Positions 1 through 8,529 of a DNA stretch of 64,000 bases are shown here, one piece after another; within the stretch, counting starts at the first letter, position 1; every line of letters begins with the position of its first letter. The stretch spans positions 87,100-151,099 of the forward strand of contig JADCFX010000001.1 of the NCBI GenBank assembly GCA_020249285.1. The letters run 5' to 3'. This stretch comes from Roseomonas sp. Its GTDB lineage: Bacteria > Pseudomonadota > Alphaproteobacteria > Acetobacterales > Acetobacteraceae. The position numbers and the translations under genes are program-made. The notes beneath the pieces are model-generated. The model was not told the DNA's origin. It was given only the letters and a program-made list of their open reading frames with translations, and made no database searches.

Positions 1-427
1 GTGCTTCCGATGGTTTCACACATACGCGATTGCCGGCAGCAATGGCATCAATCGCGGGCAGCAGCGCCAATTGCACCGGGTAATTCCAGGGCGCCATGAT
101 GCCAATCACGCCTTTGGGGACAAATTCTTCCCGTGCGCGCGCCGGCCAGAAGGGATAGGGCACAGTGACGCGTCGCGCGCGCATCCAATGCCACAGATTG
201 CGCCGCGCATAACGCGCCATATCCGCGACCAGCAACACATCCGCAAGCAGGGTTTCTATCGGCGCGCGGCCTTCATATTCGGCATCCAGCACCGCCATGA
301 TCTCATGCGAGCGCGCCATCACGGCGCGCGCGAGGCCCGCCAGCAGCGCGCGGCGTTGCTTCAAGTTGGGGATACCATCCCGCGCTTCGGCGGCGCGGAG
401 CGCAGCAAGGGCTTCGGCAGGGGTCAT
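1..427 (-). CDS. Aldehyde dehydrogenase, N-terminal part (carotenoid-aldehyde/coniferyl-aldehyde DH-like), cut by window edge
   Basis: About 142 residues from an ATG at 427; the rest lies beyond position 1. The segment has the N-terminal NAD-binding half of the ALDH superfamily, including the block GVIGIMAPWNYPVQLALLP followed by AAGNRVCVKPSE, which is the pattern of coniferyl-aldehyde dehydrogenase-like enzymes. The catalytic Cys and Glu fall outside the window. The ATG overlaps the hpnE stop by 4 bp, so it is the last visible gene of the carotenoid operon. From context I infer oxidation of a 4,4'-diapocarotenoid aldehyde to the acid (AldH/CrtNc role). The ALDH family call is secure; the substrate is inferred from neighbours only. 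Confidence 0.8.
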   Translation of the reverse strand, partial: MTPAEALAALRAAEARDGIPNLKQRRALLAGLARAVMARSHEIMAVLDAEYEGRAPIETLLADVLLVADMARYARRNLWHWMRARRVTVPYPFWPARAREEFVPKGVIGIMAPWNYPVQLALLPAIDAIAAGNRVCVKPSEA

Positions 428-1650
428 CGCGGTAAATCCTTTACCGCAGCCTCACCAGAAAGCACGGCGGCTTCAATGGTGGCGGGCAGGCGCGGCCAGG
501 TCCAATCCCCGGCCAGCACAAGATTTCGATAAATCTGCCGCGGCGGTTGCGGCGGCATGCCCACCGCATGGCGCGGCGTGGCGCGGCGTTCCTTCACGGC
601 GCGCATCGCGGGTGGCGCTTCCGGCCATTCGCCCGGTAGGCTGAAAGCCTTGGCGGCAGCACGAATTTCCGCCCAAGCGCGCGGCGCAAGATCAGGCGCT
701 TGTTCTTCCACTTCCGCATCTGCTGCGCTGACGGTGACACTCACGCCACCTGGCCGCACCAGCACCCATTGCGTGAGGCCGCCCAGCACACCGATGAAGC
801 GCACCGGCCCCGCCGTTTCATGCGTGAAATGCAGATTGAGGATAGGCGCATGGCGTTCCGGCACGCGGAGTTTTGGGATCAGCCGCGCCACTTCCCAAGG
901 CGGCAGCGCCAGCACAATGGCATCACGCGCTTCAAGCGCAAGGCTGTCATCACCAAAATGCAGCGCGATGATGCGCCCTTCCGCTTCGGTCATGGCGCGG
1001 AGCCTGGCGCCGAAACGAATAGTGGCGCCCGCCTTTTCCAAAGCGCGCAAGGCAGGCGCAATCAAATCCGGCCCCAGCCCTTCCCGCGCCACCAGCAGCG
1101 CACCAGCACCGGGCCGCCCAAGCCGGCGCAGCACCACGCCAAGCCGTGCCGAAGAAGCCTCCTGCCCCGGCGTATTCAGTGCTGCCACCGTGAGCGGTTC
1201 GATCAGTGCACGATACAGCACGGGATGCGCGGCCATGGCTTCCGCGACAGGCCGATCCCCAATCGGCAAGGCAAGGCGCAGCAGCGCGGCGATGGCGCCC
1301 GCACTCAAGCCCGGTGGGCGTTTGGCAGGGTCGCGCCAGGCGAGTGGGCTGGCGGCGATGCGCCTGGCGCTGCCATCGGCCAAATCGAAAACGGGCAGGC
1401 CTTCCGGTTCGGCTTCCACCCAGCCCTCACGCGCGCCGATATCCGCAAGGAAGCGCAAAGCGGCACGATTGGCGCCCATCAGCGCATGGGTGCCGTTATC
1501 TGTGCCATCCGGTAGCGCGCGGCAGCGCCCGCCGGCGACAGGTGTCGCTTCATGCAGCGTCACCCGGCGCCCGGATTGTGCCAGACGCAAGGCAGCCACG
1601 AGCCCCGCAACCCCGGCGCCAATGACATGGCAAGTAGCGTTCTGGTTCAC
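424..1650 (-). CDS. hpnE: Hydroxysqualene dehydroxylase / squalene-associated FAD-dependent desaturase
   Basis: 408 residues from a GTG start that overlaps the hpnC-hpnD stop by 4 bp. The N-terminus carries a Rossmann FAD motif (VIGAGVAGLVAALRLA) and the C-terminus the flavin-binding block LAGDWTWPRLPATIEAAVLSG, both typical of HpnE. In known pathways HpnE reduces hydroxysqualene, made by HpnC, to squalene. Its place directly after a fused HpnC-HpnD completes the bacterial three-step squalene route from farnesyl diphosphate. Here the squalene may feed the two downstream desaturases as well as hopanoid synthesis. Length is normal for the family (about 410-430). Confidence 0.9.
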   Translation of the reverse strand: MNQNATCHVIGAGVAGLVAALRLAQSGRRVTLHEATPVAGGRCRALPDGTDNGTHALMGANRAALRFLADIGAREGWVEAEPEGLPVFDLADGSARRIAASPLAWRDPAKRPPGLSAGAIAALLRLALPIGDRPVAEAMAAHPVLYRALIEPLTVAALNTPGQEASSARLGVVLRRLGRPGAGALLVAREGLGPDLIAPALRALEKAGATIRFGARLRAMTEAEGRIIALHFGDDSLALEARDAIVLALPPWEVARLIPKLRVPERHAPILNLHFTHETAGPVRFIGVLGGLTQWVLVRPGGVSVTVSAADAEVEEQAPDLAPRAWAEIRAAAKAFSLPGEWPEAPPAMRAVKERRATPRHAVGMPPQPPRQIYRNLVLAGDWTWPRLPATIEAAVLSGEAAVKDLPR

Positions 1651-3308
1651 GCGCGGCTGGGGCTTGCTTGCGGCATGGGCATGATCCCCATGGCATAGGC
1701 CGCCATGCGCAGCTTCTCGCCGCGCGTCAGGCGGGGGCGTGGCCGAGGCAGGCCGAAGCCGCGCGCCATCAGGCGTTCAAACAGCCGTTGATAGCCCCAC
1801 ATCATGATACGCGCCGGCAAAAGGGCGCGTTGATCCAGGTGGCGCAGTTCCGCTGCGGCTTGCGCGAAACCTGCCTCGGCCTGCTGCGCCAAATGCGCCG
1901 CGGCGCGGGCGAAGCCCGGGCTTGCAATCAGCGTTGTGGCCGGTGCGTCGGCCACGCCTTCCGCAGCCAGCAGATCAAGCGGCAGATAGACGCGGTCGCG
2001 CGTGGCATCCTCATCCAAATCGCGCAGGATATTCACTAATTGCAGCGTGCGCCCTAGGCTAAGGCCAAAATCAGCCGCTTCCGGCGCGCCGAATATCCGC
2101 ACCGCCATGGCGCCGACACTGCCGGCGACGCGGCGGCAATAAAGGTTCAGCGCTTCGGTATCAGCGATCCGCAGGCTGGGTGTGGAATCGGTTTCCATCC
2201 CCGCAATCATCGCCTCGCATTCTTCGATTGGGAGCGCGAAGCCTTCGCGCGCCAGCGCCAATTCGCGTGACAGAGCACAATTGGGCGCGCGGAGCTTGCC
2301 GCGCCAATCGGCCAGGAAGCGGCGCTTTTCAGATTCCGGCATCGCGCCATCAGCAATGTCATCCACCGCGCGGCAGAAGGCGTATACGGCCCAAAGCGCG
2401 CGACGCCTTTCGCCCTTCAGCGCCGACATGCCGCGCGCAAAGGAAGACCCCGCGCGCCCAACCCGCGCACTGACCAAAGCCGCATCGCTTGGCCCGGTGC
2501 CGAGTGCCGCGCGAAAGCCATGCAGGAAATCGAGGCGCGATAGGGCAACCCGCCCCAACACAGGATCCGCCGCGCGCAGCCGCGCCAGCAGCCGCCGCGC
2601 GAGTGCGATGGTGACTGCGCTTTCGCGTGCCAGGCGCTTGGCCGAGAGCAACCGCGGCAAAGCAGCGGCGGCATCCAGCCTTTCCTCCACCTGATCTAGC
2701 GCGGCGTCCAGCACAGCGCGCCGCGCCTCGGTATTGGTGGGATCGAAGAAGCGCGCCTCACCCCCGGCCAAATCCATCCAGGCTTCCGGCAGATAAACGC
2801 GCCCGATATCGCGCCGATCCGGCACCAGATCCTGCATATGGTTCAAGATTTGCAGCGCGGTACAAAGCGCATCCGCTGCTGCGATGGCCGCCGGCATCGC
2901 CTCATCATGTAAGCGCAGCAACATGCGTCCGACAGGATTGGCTGACCGTGCGCAGTAATCTTCCAAAGCCGCCCAATCGGCATAGCGGGTCTGCGTGGCA
3001 TCCTGCCGAAAGGCGGAGAGTATTAGCCGCGCTTCTACCGTGCCACTGCCAGCGCCATGCAAAGCCGTGGCGGCGGGGTCATCAGTTGCCGGATCATCAA
3101 GGGCCGCTTCAAGCGCGGCCAGGCGGCGCAGCTTTTCCGGCGGATCTAGCGCCGGGTCATCGGCAATATCATCAGCGGTGCGCACAAAGCGATAAAACCC
3201 CAGCACCTTCGGGCGAATCTCCGGCGCCAGTAGCCGGGACGCGACAGGGAAATTCTCAGACCCCGCGTCACGTGTTGGCGCGCGGGAAGCAGCGTTTTCA
3301 GCAATCAT
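1647..3308 (-). CDS. HpnC-HpnD fusion: bifunctional squalene/hydroxysqualene synthase-type protein
   Basis: 553 residues in one frame from an ATG at 3308; this ATG overlaps the upstream glycosyltransferase stop by 4 bp, which fixes the start. Two complete trans-isoprenyl diphosphate synthase domains follow one another. Residues ~1-272 are HpnC-like, with Asp motif DDIADD at ~46 and NHMQDLVPDRRD at ~156. Residues ~275-553 are HpnD-like, with VDDIAD at ~315 and NILRDLDED at ~426. HpnD makes presqualene diphosphate from two farnesyl diphosphates and HpnC converts it to hydroxysqualene. These are normally separate adjacent genes; here no stop, frameshift or ribosome-binding site separates them. 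Both Asp-rich motif sets are intact, so both halves are probably active. Confidence 0.9.
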   Translation of the reverse strand: MIAENAASRAPTRDAGSENFPVASRLLAPEIRPKVLGFYRFVRTADDIADDPALDPPEKLRRLAALEAALDDPATDDPAATALHGAGSGTVEARLILSAFRQDATQTRYADWAALEDYCARSANPVGRMLLRLHDEAMPAAIAAADALCTALQILNHMQDLVPDRRDIGRVYLPEAWMDLAGGEARFFDPTNTEARRAVLDAALDQVEERLDAAAALPRLLSAKRLARESAVTIALARRLLARLRAADPVLGRVALSRLDFLHGFRAALGTGPSDAALVSARVGRAGSSFARGMSALKGERRRALWAVYAFCRAVDDIADGAMPESEKRRFLADWRGKLRAPNCALSRELALAREGFALPIEECEAMIAGMETDSTPSLRIADTEALNLYCRRVAGSVGAMAVRIFGAPEAADFGLSLGRTLQLVNILRDLDEDATRDRVYLPLDLLAAEGVADAPATTLIASPGFARAAAHLAQQAEAGFAQAAAELRHLDQRALLPARIMMWGYQRLFERLMARGFGLPRPRPRLTRGEKLRMAAYAMGIMPMPQASPSRA

Positions 3309-4408
3309 GCCGTGCCGCTGGCGGAATAGGCGCGGCCCTTCCAGCCGGCGGGGCGGCCAATCAGCACGCGCACCAGCGCAGTCCATTGAATGGCGAGCCC
3401 AACCAGCACGGCCAAGGGATGCAGCGGCACAGTCCACCAGGCTTCACGCGTTTTGAAGGTAATGACGGCGCGCAACCCGAATACAAGCAGGATGGCAAGC
3501 GCTGCCTGCCATTCCGGCAGCAGAAAGAAGGGCCAGATATGCGCGCCGGCCAAAAGCGTGGTCCAAATGGGCAGGCCCACCGGCGTCGCCATGCCTTCAT
3601 GCGCATTCTTGATGAAGCCGTTCCAACTGGTGCGAAAGCCTACATACATGCGGCATTCCGCGAGGGCGACACCTTCCACCATTTCGGTGCGAAAACCAGC
3701 GCCGCGTAGCTTGCGCGCCAGCTGCAAGCCATCATGAAGCGAGCCGCGAATTGCTCCATGCCCGCCAAGGGCTTCGTAGGCACCACGCTCGAAAAGGATC
3801 AACTGCCCGCAAGCGGCGCCAAGCTCCGCACGTTCTGTCTCAGCCCGCCCGCCGCCGGGCAGATAGCCGATCAGCAGCAGATTGATCATGGGCACGGTCA
3901 ACGCTTCACCCAGTGAACCAATGATCTGGCGCGGTACGCCTGTCACCATGGCCAGCTTCTGCCGCGCAGCATGGCCGCACATCGCCGAAGCGGCATCACG
4001 CGCCAGCCGTACATCGGCATCAATGAACAGGAAATGCGTCCCCCGCGCCGCTTCCGCCAACCGCGCACAGGCATGCACCTTGCCGGTCCAGCCTTGCGGT
4101 AGCGGCGGGCAGGCCAGCAAACGCACCCGCGCATCCCGCGCGGCATAGGCATTCACAATCGCTGCCGTGCGATCGGTGGAACCATCATCCATCACCAGCA
4201 CTTCAAGCGCGACACCTTGTTGGGCTAGCGCAGCATCAAGGCAGGCGGCGATATGCGCTTCTTCGTTCCGCGCCGGTATCAGGATGGAAACCAGCGCATC
4301 CTTGGGCGCCGGCCCGCGCGCCTTGGCCATGCGGCGTAGATTATCAATCGCGAAACCCACAGGAAACAGCGCCAAGGCAAGCGCAATCCAGGGCAGGAAC
4401 TCTGTCAT
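3305..4408 (-). CDS. Membrane-associated family 2 glycosyltransferase, CrtQ/HpnB-like
   Basis: 367 residues. An N-terminal membrane segment (~3-22) is followed by a GT-A domain: VSILIPARNEEAHIAACLDAA, the metal-binding DxD-type motif FIDADVRL, and LHDGLQLARKLRGAG. Two or more hydrophobic helices lie at the C-terminus (~280-345). CrtQ in the staphyloxanthin pathway glucosylates a diaponeurosporenoic acid carboxyl, and HpnB is a related hopene-associated transferase. Position between the acyltransferase and the squalene synthase fusion, with ATGA overlaps on both sides, favours glycosylation of a C30 carotenoid acid. An HpnB-type role is the main alternative. Confidence 0.8.
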   Translation of the reverse strand: MTEFLPWIALALALFPVGFAIDNLRRMAKARGPAPKDALVSILIPARNEEAHIAACLDAALAQQGVALEVLVMDDGSTDRTAAIVNAYAARDARVRLLACPPLPQGWTGKVHACARLAEAARGTHFLFIDADVRLARDAASAMCGHAARQKLAMVTGVPRQIIGSLGEALTVPMINLLLIGYLPGGGRAETERAELGAACGQLILFERGAYEALGGHGAIRGSLHDGLQLARKLRGAGFRTEMVEGVALAECRMYVGFRTSWNGFIKNAHEGMATPVGLPIWTTLLAGAHIWPFFLLPEWQAALAILLVFGLRAVITFKTREAWWTVPLHPLAVLVGLAIQWTALVRVLIGRPAGWKGRAYSASGTA

Positions 4409-5223
4409 GGCGCAGTCTCCGCGCGTTGTTCATGTCGGGGGTCGAATCGTTCGCCGCGCAGCAGCGCCTTGGCGCGGCGCCAGGCTTGATAAATGCCGCC
4501 CATGCCTTCGCGCCCCTGCACCAGGGTTTGAAACGCCGCCGGATCACGCGCAATGGCATCGGCGCTGAGCTTATCCATGACGCTTGCCAGGGCACCTGAA
4601 AGCAAGGCGCTGCGCGCTTCTCGCGGCGCTTCCAGCAGTGTCGCAGCGGGAATAGGCGCGCCGAAAGCAGCCAGCATTTCCGCCTTGCGCTCACTCCAGA
4701 ACGGGTAATCCAACGCGAGTGGCACAAACACCGCATCGGGCGCAATTTCCGGCAGGCGGATTACGCCGGGCGCAATCGGCACGGGCCTTTCGCGCGCGTC
4801 GCTGAAACGCCCCGGCGCATTGATCCAGAGGATATGTGCAGGATTCGCCAAAACCTTTTCCACCACGCGCAAAAACGCCACGGAACCGCGCGCCGATCCG
4901 GTTTCAATGCCAAACACGCCAAGTCGCTTCATGAAGCGATATTTTTCGAGTGCCGCCGCATCCATCGGCGTGAACAACGGCCTCTGCGGCAAAAGCCGAC
5001 GATAGAGCAGCATGAAGGCAACCCCATCCCACCAGGAGGGATGATTGGCGAAAATCACCACGGGCTTGCCTGCCGGCAATTCAGGCAGGCCCCAGCGCGC
5101 CACGCGCAGCGCGCGCATATGCTTGGCGAAGAAACGCGTGAACATGAAATCGAAAAAATCCAGATGGCGCGCGGAACGCAGCGCCACCGGGTCAGGCACT
5201 TGTTTTGCCTGGCCTGTCGTCAT
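4405..5223 (-). CDS. PlsC-family acyltransferase, probable carotenoid glycoside acyltransferase (CrtO-like)
   Basis: 272 residues. The LPLAT-family catalytic motif HX4D is present as NHPSWWDG at ~60-67. The usual EGTR-type acceptor block is replaced by NAPGRFSDARERP, a variant seen in carotenoid-cluster acyltransferases. The start codon overlaps the stop of the upstream desaturase and its stop overlaps the glycosyltransferase start, so it is translationally coupled to both. Inferred role: acylation of the sugar on a glycosylated C30 carotenoid, the last staphyloxanthin-type step. A phospholipid acyltransferase is less likely given context. Confidence 0.75.
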   Translation of the reverse strand: MTTGQAKQVPDPVALRSARHLDFFDFMFTRFFAKHMRALRVARWGLPELPAGKPVVIFANHPSWWDGVAFMLLYRRLLPQRPLFTPMDAAALEKYRFMKRLGVFGIETGSARGSVAFLRVVEKVLANPAHILWINAPGRFSDARERPVPIAPGVIRLPEIAPDAVFVPLALDYPFWSERKAEMLAAFGAPIPAATLLEAPREARSALLSGALASVMDKLSADAIARDPAAFQTLVQGREGMGGIYQAWRRAKALLRGERFDPRHEQRAETAP

Positions 5224-6803
5224 TCCGCCGCGGCTGGCAGATCGGCCTCTCGCCGGCCGGCCAATTCCGCTTCGGCGGACATGCCGCGCCCGCCAAGATC
5301 ACGGTCCAAAGCATCGGCAGCGATCCAGCCGGACATCATCACCATGGGCATGCCAGGGCCGGGATGCGCGGCACCGCCGGCCAGATAAAGCCCCTTGATC
5401 GCCTTGCTGCGATTGCTCGGCTTGAAGGCGCCGGTGAAGGAACCATGCGATGCCAGGCCATAAATGGCGCCATTCAATACCTTGTAGCGGTTATGGATAT
5501 CCACTGGCGTCAATTGGCTTTCGCAGACAATGCGGCTTTCAATATCTTCCATCCCCGCGGTGCGCTTCAGCTTATCCAGGATTTTCTGTCGATAGGCCGG
5601 AAACATCTTCGACCAATCATGATGCGGGCGCAGATAAGGCGTGTGCACCAGCACATAAAGCGCTTCGCCCCCTTCCGGCGCCACCGAAGGATCAGTGCCC
5701 GATGGCGCGGCCATATAGGCTGTCGGGTCCGGCGCCGGTTCGCCCTTGCGATAAATGGCATCGAATTCTTCTTCCGCATCGCGAGAGAAGACGAAATCAT
5801 GATGCGCCAAATGCTCGTAACGGCGATTGAGACCCAAATACAGCACAATACCGGAACAGGCAGGTTCATACTTCTTGGCATAGCGCTGAGACGCATTGCC
5901 CTTCACCAATTCCGTATAGGTGCGGATCGCATCCATGTTCGAAATCAGCGCATCACAGGCAATACGTTCGCCATTGGCGGTCACACTACGCACAGCGCCA
6001 CCCACAATCTCAATATCCGTCACCTCGGCATTGGTACGCAAATCAGCACCGAGCGACGCGGCAAGATTGGCAAGCCCTTCCGCCGTGGCGCGCGTACCGC
6101 CCACGGGATACCACACCCCTTCGGATGCCTGCATATCGCCAATGCTGCATAGCACCGCTGGCGCAAGGTAAGGGCTGGACCCGACATATTGCGTGAAGTG
6201 ATCCAGCATTTGCGCCAATTGCTCATTCGGCACATGGCCGCGAATAACCTTCGCCACCGTCTGGCCCATGCGCAGCGCCATGACATCACGCAGTACATTG
6301 GGCTTGAAATTATCACCAAGGTTCAGCGTATCGCCGATGCCTTCCACGGGCTTCCAGAAGAAGAATTTCTCGGAAACCTTGTGCAAATGGCGGGCCACGC
6401 GCTGGAAGCTTTCATACCCAGCGCCATTCGGCCCGCCGGGTGCGAATTCATCCATCAGCCGTGCCATATCCTGCACGTTTTCGATCAGATCAATCTGCTT
6501 GCTGCCATCAAAAAAGCAACGCCATTGCGGATCAAGCCTGATCAGCGGCATTTCCTTTTGCTGATCGCGCCCCGCTTCGGCGAAGATGCGGCGCAGCACG
6601 CGCGGCACGGTCAGGATGGTGGGGCCCATATCGAAGCGGAAATTCCCGCGCCCGTCGGGTGATGGTAGGTTCAAAACCGCCGCCTTGCCGCCCAGCCAGG
6701 CATTACGCTCAAGGACCGTGACCTGATGCCCACGCGCCTGCGCGGTGGCGGCTGCAGCTAGCCCGCCCAAACCGCTGCCAATGACAACTACCTTGGCACC
6801 CAT
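5220..6803 (-). CDS. CrtI/CrtN-family carotenoid oxidase/desaturase, CrtP-like
   Basis: 527 residues. It has an N-terminal dinucleotide-binding motif VVVIGSGLGGLAAAATAQ, the desaturase signature FDMGPTILTVPRVLRRIF at ~58, and a C-terminal FAD block LYLAGGAAHPGPGMPMVMMSG. This is the CrtI/CrtN/CrtP superfamily. Two such enzymes occur side by side in this operon, the usual arrangement where one desaturates squalene to a diapocarotene and the other oxidises a terminal methyl to an aldehyde. I assign this one as the CrtP-like member tentatively; the two could be swapped. A Shine-Dalgarno (GGAGAGG) lies ~7 bp before the ATG, 15 bp after the crtN stop. Confidence 0.8.
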   Translation of the reverse strand: MGAKVVVIGSGLGGLAAAATAQARGHQVTVLERNAWLGGKAAVLNLPSPDGRGNFRFDMGPTILTVPRVLRRIFAEAGRDQQKEMPLIRLDPQWRCFFDGSKQIDLIENVQDMARLMDEFAPGGPNGAGYESFQRVARHLHKVSEKFFFWKPVEGIGDTLNLGDNFKPNVLRDVMALRMGQTVAKVIRGHVPNEQLAQMLDHFTQYVGSSPYLAPAVLCSIGDMQASEGVWYPVGGTRATAEGLANLAASLGADLRTNAEVTDIEIVGGAVRSVTANGERIACDALISNMDAIRTYTELVKGNASQRYAKKYEPACSGIVLYLGLNRRYEHLAHHDFVFSRDAEEEFDAIYRKGEPAPDPTAYMAAPSGTDPSVAPEGGEALYVLVHTPYLRPHHDWSKMFPAYRQKILDKLKRTAGMEDIESRIVCESQLTPVDIHNRYKVLNGAIYGLASHGSFTGAFKPSNRSKAIKGLYLAGGAAHPGPGMPMVMMSGWIAADALDRDLGGRGMSAEAELAGRREADLPAAAE

Positions 6804-6818
6804 CGCGCCCTCTCCTTC

Positions 6819-8444
6819 TCAGTCGCCAGCAGACTGTTTGGTCGCATTTTCCGAGCCGCCAAGTGAGTCCACTTGGCTTGAAAATGCTCCCACATTGGCC
6901 CGCATATGGCTTGGGCTGCGTTCGCTGCGCGCCATGCCCAAATCCTGCAACAATAAATCCGCGCTGATCCGCGCACCTTCATAAATCACCGGCAGCCCAC
7001 TGCCAGGATGCGTACCGCCGCCCACCAGATACACGCCCCGCGCCTTACCGAAGCGATTGCGCGGGCGGAAATGCATCATCTGCCGCACATTATGCGCAAG
7101 ATTAAAGGTCGCCCCATAGCCTACCGCATAATCATCCTGCCAGCCTTGGGGCGAGAGGATTTTCTCGTACCGAATGCGGCTTTCGATATCATGCAAGCCC
7201 AGCGCCTTCAGCCTATCCAAAGCAAGTCGCCGATAGCGCGGCGCTTCTGCCGCCCAATCCGCCCCACCCAAAAGATTCGGCACGGGCACCAGCATATAAA
7301 GCGTGGAATGCCCAGGCGGTGCGAGTGAAGGATCCGTGCTGGCGGCGGCCTGCACATAAAGCGAAGGATTTTGCGGAATAATCCCTGCTTCGATTTGTGC
7401 GAGATTATTCTCATAATCTTCCGCAAGCAGCACGGTGTGATGCGCCAGATCAAGCTGCCCTTCAATGCCCAGATAAAGCATGAAGGTGGAACAGGAATAC
7501 CGCGCCTCGGCGATTTTCTTATCGGGCCATTGCGGGCGCTGTTCTTCTTCCATCAGCCCCGGAATGGCATGCGCGAAATCGGCATTCACCACCACCGCAT
7601 CCGCGGCATGCAACCGCCCGCCCGCTTCAACACCAACGGCGCGCCGGCCTTCAAAGACAATGCGATCAACCTTGGTATTCAGGCGGATATCCACGCCGAC
7701 ACTCTCGGCCACCCGGGCCATGGCTTCCGATATGACGCCGCACCCGCCGCGCGGGTGAAACACGCCATGTTCATATTCCAGGAAGGACAGGATGGAAAAC
7801 ATGCTCGGGCAACGAAAGGGACTCATGCCCAGGTATTTGGACTGGAAGGAAAATGCCAAGCGCGTGCGCGGGTCCGAGAAGTGTCTTTGTAATTCCTGAT
7901 CCAGCGAAAGCCAGGGCCGCAGATGCTTCAGCCCATTCATCACTTCCGGTGCCAAATAGGTCATGACGCCAGGGAAGGGCCGTTCCAACACGGGGCGGAA
8001 GGCTTCCAGCTTCACGCGGTTTTCCGCCATGAAGCTGCGCACGCCGGCGGCATCGGCGGGATTGATCTTCGCCACTTCCGCTTCCATGCGCGCCAGATCG
8101 GGCGTCGCTTCAATGGAAACGGGATTGGCGCCTTCGAAGATCAGCCGATATTGCGGATCAAGGCGGATCAGATCCACCTCATCCTCAAGCCGCGCGCCGC
8201 AGGCTTCGAAGATTTCCGCCAGGATGCGCGGATACAGGAAGAAGGTCGGCCCAATATCAAAGCGGTAGCCGCCAGGTGCGGTTACGGTGCGGGTGCGCCC
8301 GCCGACCACGGCATCCTTTTCGAATACCGTGACGCGCACGCCTGAGGAGGCCAGCAGCATGGCCGCGGCCAAGCCGCCGGGGCCGGCGCCGATTACGGCG
8401 ACATGGGGGCGAGTTTGTGAGAGCGAGGGAGGTGATGCGTTCAT
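6819..8444 (-). CDS. crtN: CrtN-like squalene/diapophytoene desaturase (first gene of carotenoid operon)
   Basis: 541 residues. FAD motif VAVIGAGPGGLAAAMLLAS at ~15, the signature FDIGPTFFLYPRILAEIF at ~59, and C-terminal GVYLVGGGTHPGSGLPVIYEG mark the CrtI/CrtN superfamily. As the first gene in the operon it likely introduces the conjugated double bonds into squalene. The tail beyond about residue 503 is unusual: its last ~22 residues are encoded by a 55-bp palindromic repeat (6836-6890) found twice elsewhere in the window, with the stop 15 bp beyond it. The core domain is complete before this tail, so activity should be unaffected. Confidence 0.82.
   Translation of the reverse strand: MNASPPSLSQTRPHVAVIGAGPGGLAAAMLLASSGVRVTVFEKDAVVGGRTRTVTAPGGYRFDIGPTFFLYPRILAEIFEACGARLEDEVDLIRLDPQYRLIFEGANPVSIEATPDLARMEAEVAKINPADAAGVRSFMAENRVKLEAFRPVLERPFPGVMTYLAPEVMNGLKHLRPWLSLDQELQRHFSDPRTRLAFSFQSKYLGMSPFRCPSMFSILSFLEYEHGVFHPRGGCGVISEAMARVAESVGVDIRLNTKVDRIVFEGRRAVGVEAGGRLHAADAVVVNADFAHAIPGLMEEEQRPQWPDKKIAEARYSCSTFMLYLGIEGQLDLAHHTVLLAEDYENNLAQIEAGIIPQNPSLYVQAAASTDPSLAPPGHSTLYMLVPVPNLLGGADWAAEAPRYRRLALDRLKALGLHDIESRIRYEKILSPQGWQDDYAVGYGATFNLAHNVRQMMHFRPRNRFGKARGVYLVGGGTHPGSGLPVIYEGARISADLLLQDLGMARSERSPSHMRANVGAFSSQVDSLGGSENATKQSAGD
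6836..6890. repeat. 55-bp dispersed palindromic element, copy 1 (inside crtN 3' end)
   Basis: Begins GTTTGGTCGCATTTTCC and ends TTGAAAATGCTCC. Outer arms are GCATTTTC/GAAAATGC; the inner arms GCCAAGTG/CACTTGGC enclose a 4-nt loop AGTC. The same 55 bp occurs at 39036 and 62054. This copy lies in frame within the crtN coding end. Confidence 0.9.
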
Positions 8445-8529
8445 CCGGCAATCTGTCTTTACGGCCTATCGGTACCAAATGTCTAAAAGGAAGTAAAAGC
8501 CCGGCCGGCCAAAAGGGGTTGGGTAGCCC

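Noticed and set aside
557..1684. 375-codon plus-strand open frame opposite hpnE
   Set aside because: Low-complexity Ala/Arg/Ser composition and full overlap with a recognised gene.
3309..3437. N-terminal extension of the HpnC-HpnD protein in an open frame
   Set aside because: It overlaps the glycosyltransferase coding end, has no homology, and the ATGA overlap start at 3308 fits the operon pattern.
5205..6152. 315-codon plus-strand open frame opposite the CrtP-like gene
   Set aside because: Arg/His-rich antisense shadow with no ribosome-binding site.
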